Assembly (NCBI GenBank): GCA_002297935.1
Contig: DBLC01000150.1
Span: 1,949-17,884 of the forward strand
DNA length: 15,936 bases
From: Dialister sp. UBA734
Lineage (GTDB): Bacteria > Bacillota > Negativicutes > Veillonellales > Dialisteraceae
Direction: 5' to 3'
The translations under genes were made by a program, and so were the position numbers. Of this stretch, positions 8,230-15,824 are shown piece by piece (position 1 is the stretch's first letter; each line of letters opens with the position of its first letter). Under the pieces are notes generated by a model that was not told the origin of the DNA, made no database searches, and saw only the letters and a program-made list of their open reading frames with translations.

Positions 8230-9343
8230 TTATTTTTCCTTCCCCTTAAACTTATTCATCTTCAGATACCCTTCAATGAATGGATTCAGGGCGCCGTCCA
8301 TGACGGCTTGGATGTTCCCGGTTTCGATACCGGTTCTGTTATCTTTCACCAAGGTGTAAGGCTGGAATACGTAGGAGCGAATCTGGCTGCCCCATTCGAT
8401 AGACTGCTGTTCCCCTTCGATAGCCGCTGTCATCTGTTCTCTCTTCTTCAGCTCTAATTCATAGAGTTTCGCACGGAGAAGGCGGAGACACTGTTCCTTG
8501 TTCTGGAACTGGGACCGTTCATTCTGGCAGGCTGCCACAATACCGGTGGGGATATGGGTCATGCGGACCGCGGAACTGGTCTTATTGATATGCTGACCGC
8601 CGGCGCCACTAGAGCGATAGTAGTCTACACGCACATCGGCCATGTTCAGGTCCACTTCCACATCATCGCTGATTTCTGGCATGACATCCACAGCGGAGAA
8701 GGAGGTATGGCGACGTTTGGCTGCGTCAAATGGAGAAATACGAACCAGTCGATGAACCCCTTTTTCAGATTTCAGGAATCCATAAGCGTATTTCCCTTTC
8801 ACCATATATTCAGCACTCTTGATGCCTGCTTCATCGCCAGGGAGCATGTTCAGTTCTTCCAACTGGAATCCTTCCGATTCAGCCCATTTGATGTACATGC
8901 GAATCAGCATTTCTGTCCAGTCCTGGGCTTCGGTACCGCCGGCACCGGCATGGAACGTAATGATCGCATTGTTGGCATCGTAAGGTTCACTCAAAAGAAG
9001 TTCGATTTCTTTCTTATCCAGAATTTCTTTCAGTTCATCCAGTTCTTTCTTGATTTCCGGTTCCATCCCCTGGTCGTCTTCCTCGATGGCCAGGTCCAGC
9101 AGTTCCTTCAATCCTTCCGCTCTAGCAAACAGGCGGGTATAGGTATCATAGGCTTCTTTCGCCTCGGTGGCTTCCTGGGAAATTTCACGGGCCTTGTCCG
9201 CATCATCCCAGAAAGTGGGGTCACTCATCTGAATATCGTAACTTGCGATTCGTTCTTTCAGCTGAGGTAAGTCAAAGTGAATCCCTTATTTCTTTTTCGT
9301 GATTGAGCAGTTCTGTTAAAGTTTTTTTCAAATCTTCTAACAC
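8230..9343 (-). CDS. prfB: Peptide chain release factor 2 (programmed frameshift)
   Basis: RF2 ends translation at UAA and UGA. The zero-frame opens at a GTG (9341-9343), runs 23 codons and hits an in-frame TGA (9272-9274); after a +1 shift the coding continues from GAC (9271-9273) for 347 residues to 8230, giving 370 residues, the usual RF2 length. In the main part, the codon-reading SPF tripeptide (RISPFD) and the catalytic GGQ loop (GAGGQHINK) are intact. The zero-frame peptide is a helical N-terminus like other RF2s. GTG is chosen because the next upstream in-frame codons are CAA and a stop; the ribosome site (AAGAGAGATGA) is imperfect. TTG at 9328 is an alternative start. Annotation as a 332-residue ORF from 9228 would lose the N-terminus. 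Confidence 0.95.
9271..9286 (-). promoter_or_regulatory. prfB: prfB +1 programmed frameshift site
   Basis: On the minus strand the site reads AGGG, then ATTCA, then CTTTGAC. This is the canonical RF2 signal: an internal Shine-Dalgarno-like AGGG (9283-9286) just upstream, a slippery CTT codon (9275-9277), the in-frame TGA stop (9272-9274) and a following C that makes termination weak. When RF2 is scarce the ribosome slips from CUU to UUU and continues in the +1 frame, so RF2 controls its own synthesis. Confidence 0.95.
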
Positions 9344-9400
9344 GCTTTGTCATCTCTCTTTCTGTTTTTTATTTTGTTTTTAATTTATATGAACAAGCCA

Positions 9401-9444
9401 CAACAGGGCCTTTGATTGTTCACAATCAAAGAACCCTGGGGTTG
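9401..9444 (-). other. Strong hairpin between secA and prfB
   Basis: A perfect 10-base stem (CTTTGATTGT 9410-9419 with ACAATCAAAG 9422-9431) extends past a small internal loop into CAGGG/CCCTG (9404-9408 with 9434-9438) and possibly CAAC/GTTG. It lies about 60 bases upstream of the prfB start. No U-tract follows on the minus strand; A-rich sequence follows instead. It could end the secA transcript, process a secA-prfB messenger, or sit in a prfB leader; sequence does not decide. Confidence 0.6.
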
Positions 9445-9455
9445 TCACTAACTAT

Positions 9456-9670
9456 GCGAATCTATTTCGTCCTGCATTAGAACCATGCTAACGCAAACCA
9501 TAAAGGTTATCTATTCGCAGTTTGTCATTATCTAAACATAGAGAAGCAATGGCCAATGGCAAGGTTATAAAAGGTTAAACAGGGTTATTTATATTAGCCT
9601 TGAACAAACGTCAAAGTTGAAATCTTTGCCCTACATGCTACGCTTTATTGCATAACCTTTTTTACCCCAT
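9456..9670. repeat. Degenerate copy of the foldback repeat element
   Basis: This part of the 447-base gap between secA and prfB has a GCGAAT/ATTCGC inverted pair around GCTAACG (about 9457-9520), then a stretch (9520-9575) that aligns to 12873-12920: both read like CTAAACATAGA, then ATGGC, then CAAGGTTATAAA. A matching ATAACCTTTT arm follows near 9651. It appears to be a decayed relative of the element at 12822-13186. The rest of the gap (9671-9790) shows no gene or recognisable site. Confidence 0.55.
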
Positions 9671-9790
9671 CCTCTATGGATCCAAGAGTTTGTTAGATTC
9701 ACGTAAGAGCACGTATAACCTGCCCGAAGGGCTAACCTTATGCCGCTATGATTTTCTTTCCAATGGAATATATCCATTCAAACCGCTTGT

Positions 9791-12292
9791 CTACTTTTCT
9801 TCCGCCTTTTCCGTTTCCTGATTGCCATTGTCATCTACATAATGTTCTGTAGCATCTTTCAAATGGTCATCGGGTGCTGGGGTTTCTGGTTTTTCCAAGT
9901 GTGCCTGTCCCTGGGCTTCTGCTTCCGGGTCAGTGGTGAAGCGAATCTGGATATGATACAGGTAGAGGATGATGGTTTCCATCATGGCTTGCTGCATTTC
10001 TTCGAAAATATCGAAAGCTTCTACCTTGTATTCTACGATTGGATTTCTCTGGCCATAGGAGCGGAGGCTGATGCCTTCTTTCAGCATATCCATATCATCC
10101 AGGTGTTCCATCCACTTGGAATCCACCACTTTCAGCATCACTGCTTTTTCCAGTTCACGCATCATCGGAGAACCGATGGATTTTTCTCTGGCATCGTAAG
10201 TTTCATGGGCCACGGTCTTCAGCTTGTCTTCCATTTCTTCGCGACTCATGTCTTCTACGTCTTCCAGTTTGATTTCACCGGGCGCTAAGAAATATTTCTC
10301 CGCATATTTCAGAAGGCCTTCGAAATCCCATTCTTCTGGATAGAGTTTCGGGTCTGCATAGGTTTCCATGCCCTTTTCGATGATGGAATCCACCATGTTC
10401 ATGATCTGGTCCTTCATATTCTCCCCTTCGAGAATCTTCCGGCGCTGGTCGTAAACCACTTTTCTCTGCTGGTTCATGACGTCATCGTATTCCAAGACAT
10501 ATTTACGGATATCAAAGTTTCTAGCTTCTACGCGCTTCTGGGCTTTCTGAATGGCATTGGATACCATGCGGCTGTTGATCGGTTCGTCTTCTTCGAGGCC
10601 CATTTTTTCCATGAACTTCTTGATGTTGTCGCCACCGAAAATACGGAGCAAATCATCTTCCAAGGACAGGAAGAACTGGCTGGAGCCCGGGTCCCCCTGA
10701 CGTCCTGCACGGCCACGGAGCTGGTTATCGATACGACGGCTTTCGTGACGTTCCGTACCGATGATAGCGAGACCGCCCAGTTCGGCGACCCCTTCGCCTA
10801 AGGAAATATCGGTACCACGGCCTGCCATGTTGGTAGCAATGGTGACCTGTCCCTTCTGACCGGCCTGGGCTACGATGGCTGCTTCTTTTTCATGGTATTT
10901 CGCATTGAGGACGCTATGAACAATACCTGCCTGGGTCAGCATGTGAGACAATTCTTCGGACTGTTCGATGGAAGTGGTACCAATCAGAATTGGCTGACCG
11001 GTGGCATGACGACGCTGCACTTCTTTCACAACCGCTTTATACTTGCCTCTCTTGTTCTTGAAAACCACATCAGGCAAATCTTTACGCTGAATCGGTTTAT
11101 TGGTCGGTACCTGAAGAACCGGCAGACCATAAATCTTGATAAATTCCTGTTCTTCCGTCTTAGCCGTACCGGTCATACCAGCCAGCTTGTCGTACATACG
11201 GAAATAGTTCTGGAACGTAATGGTTGCCAATGTCTGGCTTTCCCGCTGTACTTCCAGTCCTTCTTTGGCTTCAATGGCCTGGTGGAGTCCATCGGAATAG
11301 CGACGGCCATACATCATACGGCCGGTAAATTCGTCGACAATGACTACTTCCCCATCTTTGACTACATAGTCCTTGTCTCGTTCCATCATGGTCTGGGCAC
11401 GAAGAGCCTGGACGAAAAGATGGTTCAATTCCAAGTTTTCGGCATCGTATAGATTTTCTACATGAAGCAGTTTTTCCATCTTTGCTACGCCTGCTTCGGT
11501 AGGCGCTACGGTCTTCTGCTTTTCATCGATAGTATAGTCTTCATCTTTTTTCAGCTGGGGAACCAGTTTCGCCATCACGTAGTAGTTATCGGTGGATTTC
11601 TGTCCCGGGCCGGAAATAATCAGTGGTGTACGGGCTTCATCAATCAGAATGGAGTCCACTTCATCGATTAAGCAATAGTGAAGCGGCCGCTGCACCATCT
11701 GGTCCAGAGAAGTAACCATGTTATCACGGAGATAATCGAAACCAAATTCATTGTTGGTCCCGTAGGTGATATCTGAATTGTAGGCAATCTTTCTCTGCTG
11801 GAAATCCAAATCATGGACAATCAGGCCCACAGAGAGACCCAGAAATTTGTACACCTGTCCCATCCATTCACTGTCTCGTTTTGCCAGGTAATCATTGACG
11901 GTGATGACATGGACGCCCTTTCCTTCCAGGGCATTCAGGTAAACCGGAGCGGTAGCTACCAGGGTTTTCCCTTCTCCGGTGCACATTTCCGCAATATTTC
12001 CTCGATGGAGAATGATCCCACCGATGAGCTGAGTATCGAAATGGCGCATCCCCAGCACACGACGGGAGGCTTCACGGATAACCGCAAACGCTTCCGGCAT
12101 GATATCATCCAAGGTTTCGCCTTTTGCCAGACGGGCCTTGAATTCATTTGTCTTGTTGGACAAAGAAGAATCACTTAATTTCTTCAATCCCTCTTCCAGC
12201 GGATTGATTTGCTGTTCTACAATTTTACGAATCTTTTTGATTTCTTTCTCATTGGACCCGTTGAACAAGCGATCAAAAAACTTATCAAACAT
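9791..12292 (-). CDS. secA: Preprotein translocase ATPase SecA
   Basis: SecA is the motor that pushes unfolded preproteins through the SecYEG channel. The 833-residue protein shows Walker A MCTGEGKT (103-110), the DEVD Walker B (210-213) followed by [15 protein letters not shown], the preprotein cross-linking domain, the second helicase domain with [10 protein letters not shown], the scaffold helix, and a helical wing near the C-terminus. The tail is acidic and low-complexity (about 785-833) and has no CxCx8C[HC] zinc-finger motif, so it lacks the SecB-binding SEC-C domain found in many longer SecAs. The start has GGAG at eight bases. It sits between hpf and prfB, a common Firmicute order, and appears to have its own promoter with a leader of about 430 bases. 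Confidence 0.97.
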   Translation of the reverse strand: MFDKFFDRLFNGSNEKEIKKIRKIVEQQINPLEEGLKKLSDSSLSNKTNEFKARLAKGETLDDIMPEAFAVIREASRRVLGMRHFDTQLIGGIILHRGNIAEMCTGEGKTLVATAPVYLNALEGKGVHVITVNDYLAKRDSEWMGQVYKFLGLSVGLIVHDLDFQQRKIAYNSDITYGTNNEFGFDYLRDNMVTSLDQMVQRPLHYCLIDEVDSILIDEARTPLIISGPGQKSTDNYYVMAKLVPQLKKDEDYTIDEKQKTVAPTEAGVAKMEKLLHVENLYDAENLELNHLFVQALRAQTMMERDKDYVVKDGEVVIVDEFTGRMMYGRRYSDGLHQAIEAKEGLEVQRESQTLATITFQNYFRMYDKLAGMTGTAKTEEQEFIKIYGLPVLQVPTNKPIQRKDLPDVVFKNKRGKYKAVVKEVQRRHATGQPILIGTTSIEQSEELSHMLTQAGIVHSVLNAKYHEKEAAIVAQAGQKGQVTIATNMAGRGTDISLGEGVAELGGLAIIGTERHESRRIDNQLRGRAGRQGDPGSSQFFLSLEDDLLRIFGGDNIKKFMEKMGLEEDEPINSRMVSNAIQKAQKRVEARNFDIRKYVLEYDDVMNQQRKVVYDQRRKILEGENMKDQIMNMVDSIIEKGMETYADPKLYPEEWDFEGLLKYAEKYFLAPGEIKLEDVEDMSREEMEDKLKTVAHETYDAREKSIGSPMMRELEKAVMLKVVDSKWMEHLDDMDMLKEGISLRSYGQRNPIVEYKVEAFDIFEEMQQAMMETIILYLYHIQIRFTTDPEAEAQGQAHLEKPETPAPDDHLKDATEHYVDDNGNQETEKAEEK

Positions 12293-12344
12293 CTAGGGTT
12301 CTCCTTTAACACATAGAATCTAATGGAAGTGGCATTGAGGTAAA

Positions 12345-12600
12345 CAGGTTGCTCAGGGTTCTAAGGATTCTCAAGTTTCTCAGGTTCCTCGAACGAGCAA
12401 ATAGTGCTAGCGTCTACCGATAAGCTAACACCATTACGTTAAGCAAAATATAGGATGATTTCTTTCGCAGAAAAGGTTCTTAAGGTTCTGATGGTTCTTA
12501 AGGTTCTCACATTCCTCGAATGAAATGATAACGCTAGCGTTGATTCGCACATTCGAGGAACCTGAGAACCCTGAGCAACCTGAGAACCCTGAGCAACCTG
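12345..12600. repeat. Inverted nonamer arrays in the secA leader
   Basis: The left array (12345-12389) has five 9-base units of CAGGTTNCT type, a middle array (about 12473-12508) repeats AAGGTTCTT-type units, and the right array (12556-12600) is the reverse complement of the left type (CCTGAGAAC, CCTGAGCAA). Between them, TTCCTCGAATG (12512-12522) pairs with 12550-12560 around a perfect 12-base palindrome AACGCTAGCGTT (12530-12541). A related GCTAGCG follows the left array near 12407. The whole block can fold into nested hairpins and lies inside the inferred secA 5' leader. The remaining leader (12601-12730) shows no further structure that I can support. Confidence 0.85.
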
Positions 12601-12736
12601 TAATTTCTATCGAAATTGCACCTACTGACTCAACTCGTTGCCTGCATAGCAGTCCCCAACTTCACATCTCAAAGAAATATGTCTTACTTTCATTTCCTTA
12701 AAGCACAATGATTCCATTTTTGAATACGTCTAATTT

Positions 12737-12765
12737 ATTTTAACAAACTCATAGCCTATAGTCAA
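12737..12765 (-). promoter_or_regulatory. Sigma-70 type promoter, probably for secA
   Basis: On the minus strand TTGACT (12760-12765) is followed after exactly 17 bases by TAAAAT (12737-12742), near-consensus -35 and -10 boxes. Transcription would begin near 12730 and run through about 430 bases before the secA ATG. The -35 overlaps the U-tract of the terminator immediately upstream, so incoming transcripts end where the new one begins. Confidence 0.78.
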
Positions 12766-12796
12766 AAAAAGGAGCCGATTTTCCGCTCCTTTTTCA
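12764..12796 (-). terminator. Rho-independent terminator upstream of the secA promoter
   Basis: AAAAAGGAGC (12766-12775) pairs perfectly with GCTCCTTTTT (12785-12794) around a 9-base loop. The minus strand ends in seven T residues; the plus strand also ends T-rich, so it can be bidirectional. It follows a separate hpf terminator some 400 bases upstream, so it either catches read-through or ends an unrecognised transcript from 12797-13183. Confidence 0.88.
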
Positions 12797-12821
12797 GATT
12801 TTTTTGAAATTTTGATTTTTG

Positions 12822-13186
12822 AGTGACTAGTAGCTAGGGATTAGGCCCTAGGGATTAGGTTATTATTCTGCTGCTTGCTATTTCTAACATAGAACAATAA
12901 TGGCTAGTGACAAGGTTATAAAGGTTATAAAGGTTATAAAAGGTTATGTGCATACTGCCTTTTCACATAACCTTTTATAACCCTTATAACCTTTTTGATA
13001 GCGTTAGCTTGTTTTATGGCATGGAACATATTCAGCAGAATAATAACCCTTTCTACATTTTCTTACTCGTGCGAAATGCCTGGCTCATACATGGCCGCCC
13101 TAATCCCCAGGGCCTAGCTACTAGCTACTAGCTACTAGCCACTAGCTACCAGTTACGAGTCACGAGTCACCAGTCACTAGTCACCC
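12822..13186. repeat. Composite nested foldback element (about 365 bases)
   Basis: The element has three concentric inverted pairs. The outermost is TAGGCCCTAGGGATTAGG (12842-12859) with 13099-13116, 17 of 18 bases matching. The middle is GGTTATTATTCTGCTG (12858-12873) with 13033-13048, perfect over 16. The innermost is GGTTATAAAAGGTTATGTG (12932-12950) with 12964-12982, perfect over 19, flanked by further 9-base-period AAGGTTATA units. The right flank (13117-13186) is ten consecutive 7-base units drifting from GCTACTA to GTCACCA. There is no transposase or credible ORF inside. It resembles a miniature mobile or structural repeat, but no target-site duplication is evident. Confidence 0.82.
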
Positions 13187-13226
13187 AAAACAAAAGGACC
13201 ATGAAGCCAACGCCTCACGGTCCTTT
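13184..13226 (-). terminator. Rho-independent terminator of hpf
   Basis: On the minus strand AAAGGACC (from 13226 down to 13219) pairs with GGTCCTTT (13200-13193); the stem extends by three pairs past one mismatch around a 10-base loop. TTTTGTTTTGG follows. It lies 12 bases past the hpf stop codon. Confidence 0.9.
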
Positions 13227-13238
13227 ATGAATCACTAT

Positions 13239-13778
13239 TTATTTTTCAGCATCAATCAGGCCATACTTGCCGTCATCTCTGCGATATACCACAGCCATAG
13301 CTTCGGTATCGGAGTTGAAGAACATGAAGAAATTGTGTCCCAGCAGGTTCATCTGCAGGATAGCTTCTTCTGGAGACATAGGGCTGATATTGAAATGTTT
13401 GGTCTTTACGATTTCAAATTCGGTATCAGCCGGTACAGAAGCGGCTTCTTTTTCCAGAACGAACTGTCTAGAAAGAGTATTTCTTTCTTTGAACTTCTTA
13501 GCCAGACGTGTTTTATACTTATGAATCTGACGTTCTACCTTATCAAATACCAAATCAATGGATTTGTACATGTCATCAGATTTTTCAACCCCACGAAGGA
13601 TCACACCATCTACAAACACGGTAGTTTCGCAGGTTTTGGTCATATTGGAAATACGGAGTAAAACATTAATTTTTATCGGTTTATCGAAGTACCTCTGGAT
13701 TTTTCCTGTATGCTTTTCTACATAACTATGCAGAGCATCGGTCATTTCAAGATTCTTTCCTCTAACTGTTAATTCCAT
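13239..13778 (-). CDS. hpf: Ribosome hibernation promoting factor, long form
   Basis: The 179-residue protein has an N-terminal S30AE/YfiA domain (about 1-100), a charged linker, and the C-terminal dimerisation domain (about 120-179, with VKTKHFNISPM and GHNFFMFFNSDT) that defines long HPF. Long HPF joins two 70S ribosomes tail to tail into inactive 100S dimers in stationary phase or stress. The start is supported by AAAGGGGG (13787-13794) eight bases upstream. It lies upstream of secA, a conserved arrangement in Firmicutes, but has its own terminator, so it is probably monocistronic. Expression is likely driven by the AT-rich promoter upstream. Confidence 0.97.
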   Translation of the reverse strand: MELTVRGKNLEMTDALHSYVEKHTGKIQRYFDKPIKINVLLRISNMTKTCETTVFVDGVILRGVEKSDDMYKSIDLVFDKVERQIHKYKTRLAKKFKERNTLSRQFVLEKEAASVPADTEFEIVKTKHFNISPMSPEEAILQMNLLGHNFFMFFNSDTEAMAVVYRRDDGKYGLIDAEK

Positions 13779-13799
13779 AATGAAATCCCCCTTTCTTGA

Positions 13800-13816
13800 A
13801 TAAGCTCCTTGCTTAT
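13800..13816 (-). promoter_or_regulatory. Small hairpin in the hpf leader
   Basis: ATAAGC (13800-13805) and GCTTAT (13811-13816) form a six-pair stem with a five-base loop, ending about six bases before the hpf ribosome site and just after the inferred transcription start. It could stabilise the messenger's 5' end or modulate initiation. The call rests on complementarity only. Confidence 0.4.
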
Positions 13817-13828
13817 CCTTCTGTATAT

Positions 13829-13856
13829 ATTATATATGAATTATAATAATTTTCAA
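13829..13856 (-). promoter_or_regulatory. Sigma-70 type promoter for hpf
   Basis: On the minus strand TTGAAA (13851-13856) and TATAAT (13829-13834, perfect -10) are separated by 16 bases in a very AT-rich stretch. The start point would be near 13822, giving a leader of about 45 bases. Confidence 0.72.
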
Positions 13857-13984
13857 ATCAAAAAATTTTATAAGGTGTGACGAAAAGACGTGAGTGCAAA
13901 GATTATCGACGTCAAGTTGCATTACTTGACACGGATTGAGATGTTACCGCTGTGATATCCTCTCAATAGTCCCGCTAGAAATTG

Positions 13985-14058
13985 CAGGTTACTCAGGTGG
14001 CTCAGGGTTCTCAAGTTTCTCAGGTTCCTCAAATGTGCGAATAATCACTAACGTATCC
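13985..14058. repeat. Nonamer array with conserved tail
   Basis: Five 9-base units (CAGGTTACT, CAGGTGGCT, CAGGGTTCT, CAAGTTTCT, CAGGTTCCT; 13985-14029) are followed by a non-tandem tail reading AAATGTGCGAATAATCACTA and then ACG. The tail aligns with sequence after the nonamer arrays in the secA leader (near 12390 on the plus strand and 12555-12530 on the minus strand). Bases 13861-13984, between this and the hpf promoter, show nothing I can name. Confidence 0.75.
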
Positions 14059-14065
14059 ATGAATA

Positions 14066-14242
14066 ATCCCCTTCCTTTGGAAGGGGATAGGACTTGAGCA
14101 TAGCGAAAAGTCCAGGGGATAGCTTGCTCTAGCGGTATACAATAGGTTTACCTCTACTCGTTTAGGCGCCCTTTCTAGCGGATAGTCTAACAACTCTTCT
14201 TCATCTTCCTATCCCCCCTGCCCCCCTTCCTAAGGAAGGGGG
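14066..14242. repeat. MITE-like element with twin C/G hairpins
   Basis: The left end is a perfect 10-base stem with a 3-base loop (ATCCCCTTCC 14066-14075 with GGAAGGGGAT 14079-14088), followed by a small GGACTT/AAGTCC hairpin (14090-14113). The right end is a perfect 9-base stem (CCCCCTTCC 14222-14230 with GGAAGGGGG 14234-14242). CCTATCCCCCC before the right stem is complementary to GGGGATAGG after the left stem, so the ends also pair with each other. TCTAGCGG occurs twice inside. There is no ORF. Size and symmetry suggest a miniature inverted-repeat element; mobility is not shown. Confidence 0.55.
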
Positions 14243-14297
14243 TAAATATGCATGATATCTTCAGCATCCATTAGCATATTCAAGCCCCCAGGGCCTA

Positions 14298-14332
14298 GCT
14301 ACTAATCCCCAGTCACCAGTCACCAGTCACCA
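14298..14332. repeat. Heptamer tandem array
   Basis: Five in-phase 7-base units: GCTACTA, ATCCCCA, then three identical GTCACCA. One array therefore combines three unit variants seen separately elsewhere in the window. A further 7-base-period run of ATTCCTC/ATTCCTA units lies at 14380-14400, just downstream of the permease gene. Confidence 0.85.
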
Positions 14333-14347
14333 AGAAAATTATATTCT

Positions 14348-14373
14348 GCGGCGCTTTATAAGCTGTGCGCCGC
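14348..14373 (-). terminator. Possible terminator of the permease gene
   Basis: GCGGCGC (14348-14354) pairs perfectly with GCGCCGC (14367-14373) around a 12-base loop, about 70 bases past the permease stop. On the minus strand it is followed by AGAATATAATTTTC, a poor U-tract, so termination strength is uncertain. Confidence 0.5.
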
Positions 14374-14442
14374 TCCTTCATTCCTCATTCCTAATTCCTA
14401 ATTAAAAATCCTCCCCACCAAGTGAGAAGGACTTATACCATA

Positions 14443-15771
14443 CTATTCCGTAATAATCGGCTGATCTTCCGGTGTTTCTTCTTTCGGGAACACCAAGTTC
14501 AGCACTAGAGCCACTAGGAAGACTACGGCTACGCAGTTTTCCGCGAAGACGGAGCGAATCAGTTCGGGGAAAATGCGGAAAATCTGTGGAGTCTGGGTGA
14601 AGCCAAGGCCGATGCTCAAAGACAAAGCGGCGATGCTCATATTTCTTTGAGAGAAGCCACATTCGCCCAGCATACGAACGCCACTGACGACAATGGAGCC
14701 AAACATCATCAACGTGCATCCCCCAAGAACCGCATCGGGAAGCGACGCCAGGATGACGCCCAAACCAGGGAAGAGGCCTGCCAGAATCATAATGGCAGCG
14801 CCGCAACCGATGGCTTTCTTATTCACCACTTTGGTCATTGCAATGAGGCCCACGTTCTGACTGAACGAGGTAATAGGCATACAACCGAAGAGGGACGACA
14901 AACTACTGATGAAGCCATCCACCGCAATGGAGCCGGACACTTCTTTGCTCTTCGGTTCCCGACCAAAGCCCATGGTGGCCAGCGCGCTGGTATCCCCCAG
15001 TGTTTCTGTGGCGGAGACTAAAAAAATCAAGAAGAACGAGAAAATCGCATCGCCGTGAAATTCCAACTGTACCGGCATGAAGCCTGGCAATGAAATGAGC
15101 GGTACTTGGGTCAAGCGAGACAAATCCACCATGCCCATGCAGTAAGCGGTGATGTACCCCACCACCAGGCCAAACAGTACAGACAGCTGTTTATAGAAAG
15201 AGCGAGCTTTCAGATTGAAAAGCAAACAAGCCACGAGGGTCACGGTGCCTACAATCATGTATTTCTGGTCCCCAAATTCTGGATTGCCGAAGCCACCGCC
15301 AAAGGAATTGGCACCGATAGGAAGCAGGGAGAAACCGATGGCTGTCACCACAGAGGCAGAGACGATGGGCGGTACAAATTTCCGCCACCAGGACGCACCA
15401 AGACCCAGGATACCTTCCAGGATACCACCAATCAATGCGGCCCCCAGGACTGCACCATACCCATACTTGGTCCCAATGACACAAGCCACGGACACGAAGG
15501 TGAAGCTGATGCCCATGATGATAGGCATACCGCTGCCGAATCGCCAGATAGGAAATAGCTGCAATAAAGAGCCTACGCCAGCAATGATCATGGCCGACTG
15601 CACCAGGGCCGCCGATTCGGACGCGTCCATCCTCACCGCTCCTGCCACAATCAGAATCGGCGCGATATTGGCAACGAACATAGCCAGTACATGCTGCAAG
15701 CCAAAGGGAATGGCTTTTTGAAATGAAATTTTTCCATGGGGATCGTAAATCGGATCCTGCATTGTGTTCAT
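14443..15771 (-). CDS. NCS2 family nucleobase permease, probably purine
   Basis: The 442-residue membrane protein belongs to the nucleobase:cation symporter-2 (xanthine/uracil permease) family. It begins with the family's QHVLAMFVANIAPILIVAG segment in the first membrane helix, has about 12-14 hydrophobic segments, and carries the ETLGDTS motif (substrate-site region, about residues 255-262) and SQNVGLIAMT (about 303-312). The QNxG form is typical of xanthine/urate transporters, whereas uracil transporters usually have ENxG, so purine uptake is favoured; the exact substrate is open. AGGAGG lies about 13 bases before the ATG, a long spacing. No purine riboswitch was recognised upstream. It stands alone, with a nonamer tandem array starting 54 bases upstream of the start codon. 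Confidence 0.9.
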   Translation of the reverse strand: MNTMQDPIYDPHGKISFQKAIPFGLQHVLAMFVANIAPILIVAGAVRMDASESAALVQSAMIIAGVGSLLQLFPIWRFGSGMPIIMGISFTFVSVACVIGTKYGYGAVLGAALIGGILEGILGLGASWWRKFVPPIVSASVVTAIGFSLLPIGANSFGGGFGNPEFGDQKYMIVGTVTLVACLLFNLKARSFYKQLSVLFGLVVGYITAYCMGMVDLSRLTQVPLISLPGFMPVQLEFHGDAIFSFFLIFLVSATETLGDTSALATMGFGREPKSKEVSGSIAVDGFISSLSSLFGCMPITSFSQNVGLIAMTKVVNKKAIGCGAAIMILAGLFPGLGVILASLPDAVLGGCTLMMFGSIVVSGVRMLGECGFSQRNMSIAALSLSIGLGFTQTPQIFRIFPELIRSVFAENCVAVVFLVALVLNLVFPKEETPEDQPIITE

Positions 15772-15824
15772 GATCGTTTTTCTTCCTCCTTGTAAGACAT
15801 ATCACATATCTATTCTGCTGATGC

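Noticed and set aside
8230..9228. prfB as an N-terminally truncated gene or a sequencing frameshift
   Set aside because: The exact RF2 frameshift signal is present at the break and restores normal length, so the shift is programmed.
12946..13131. 61-codon plus-strand ORF in the hpf-secA gap
   Set aside because: It runs through the innermost inverted repeat and into the heptamer array, and lacks a ribosome site; repeat sequence explains the open frame.
13117..13186. CRISPR array
   Set aside because: The units are 7 bases, contiguous and without unique spacers; no cas genes are present.
13861..14442. tRNA or small structured RNA gene in the permease-hpf gap
   Set aside because: No cloverleaf, T-loop or CCA end is visible; the hairpins are explained by the repeat elements and a possible terminator.
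15772..15824. Purine riboswitch ahead of the permease
   Set aside because: The space is short, no conserved purine aptamer core or three-way junction could be found, and the sequence further upstream is tandem repeat.
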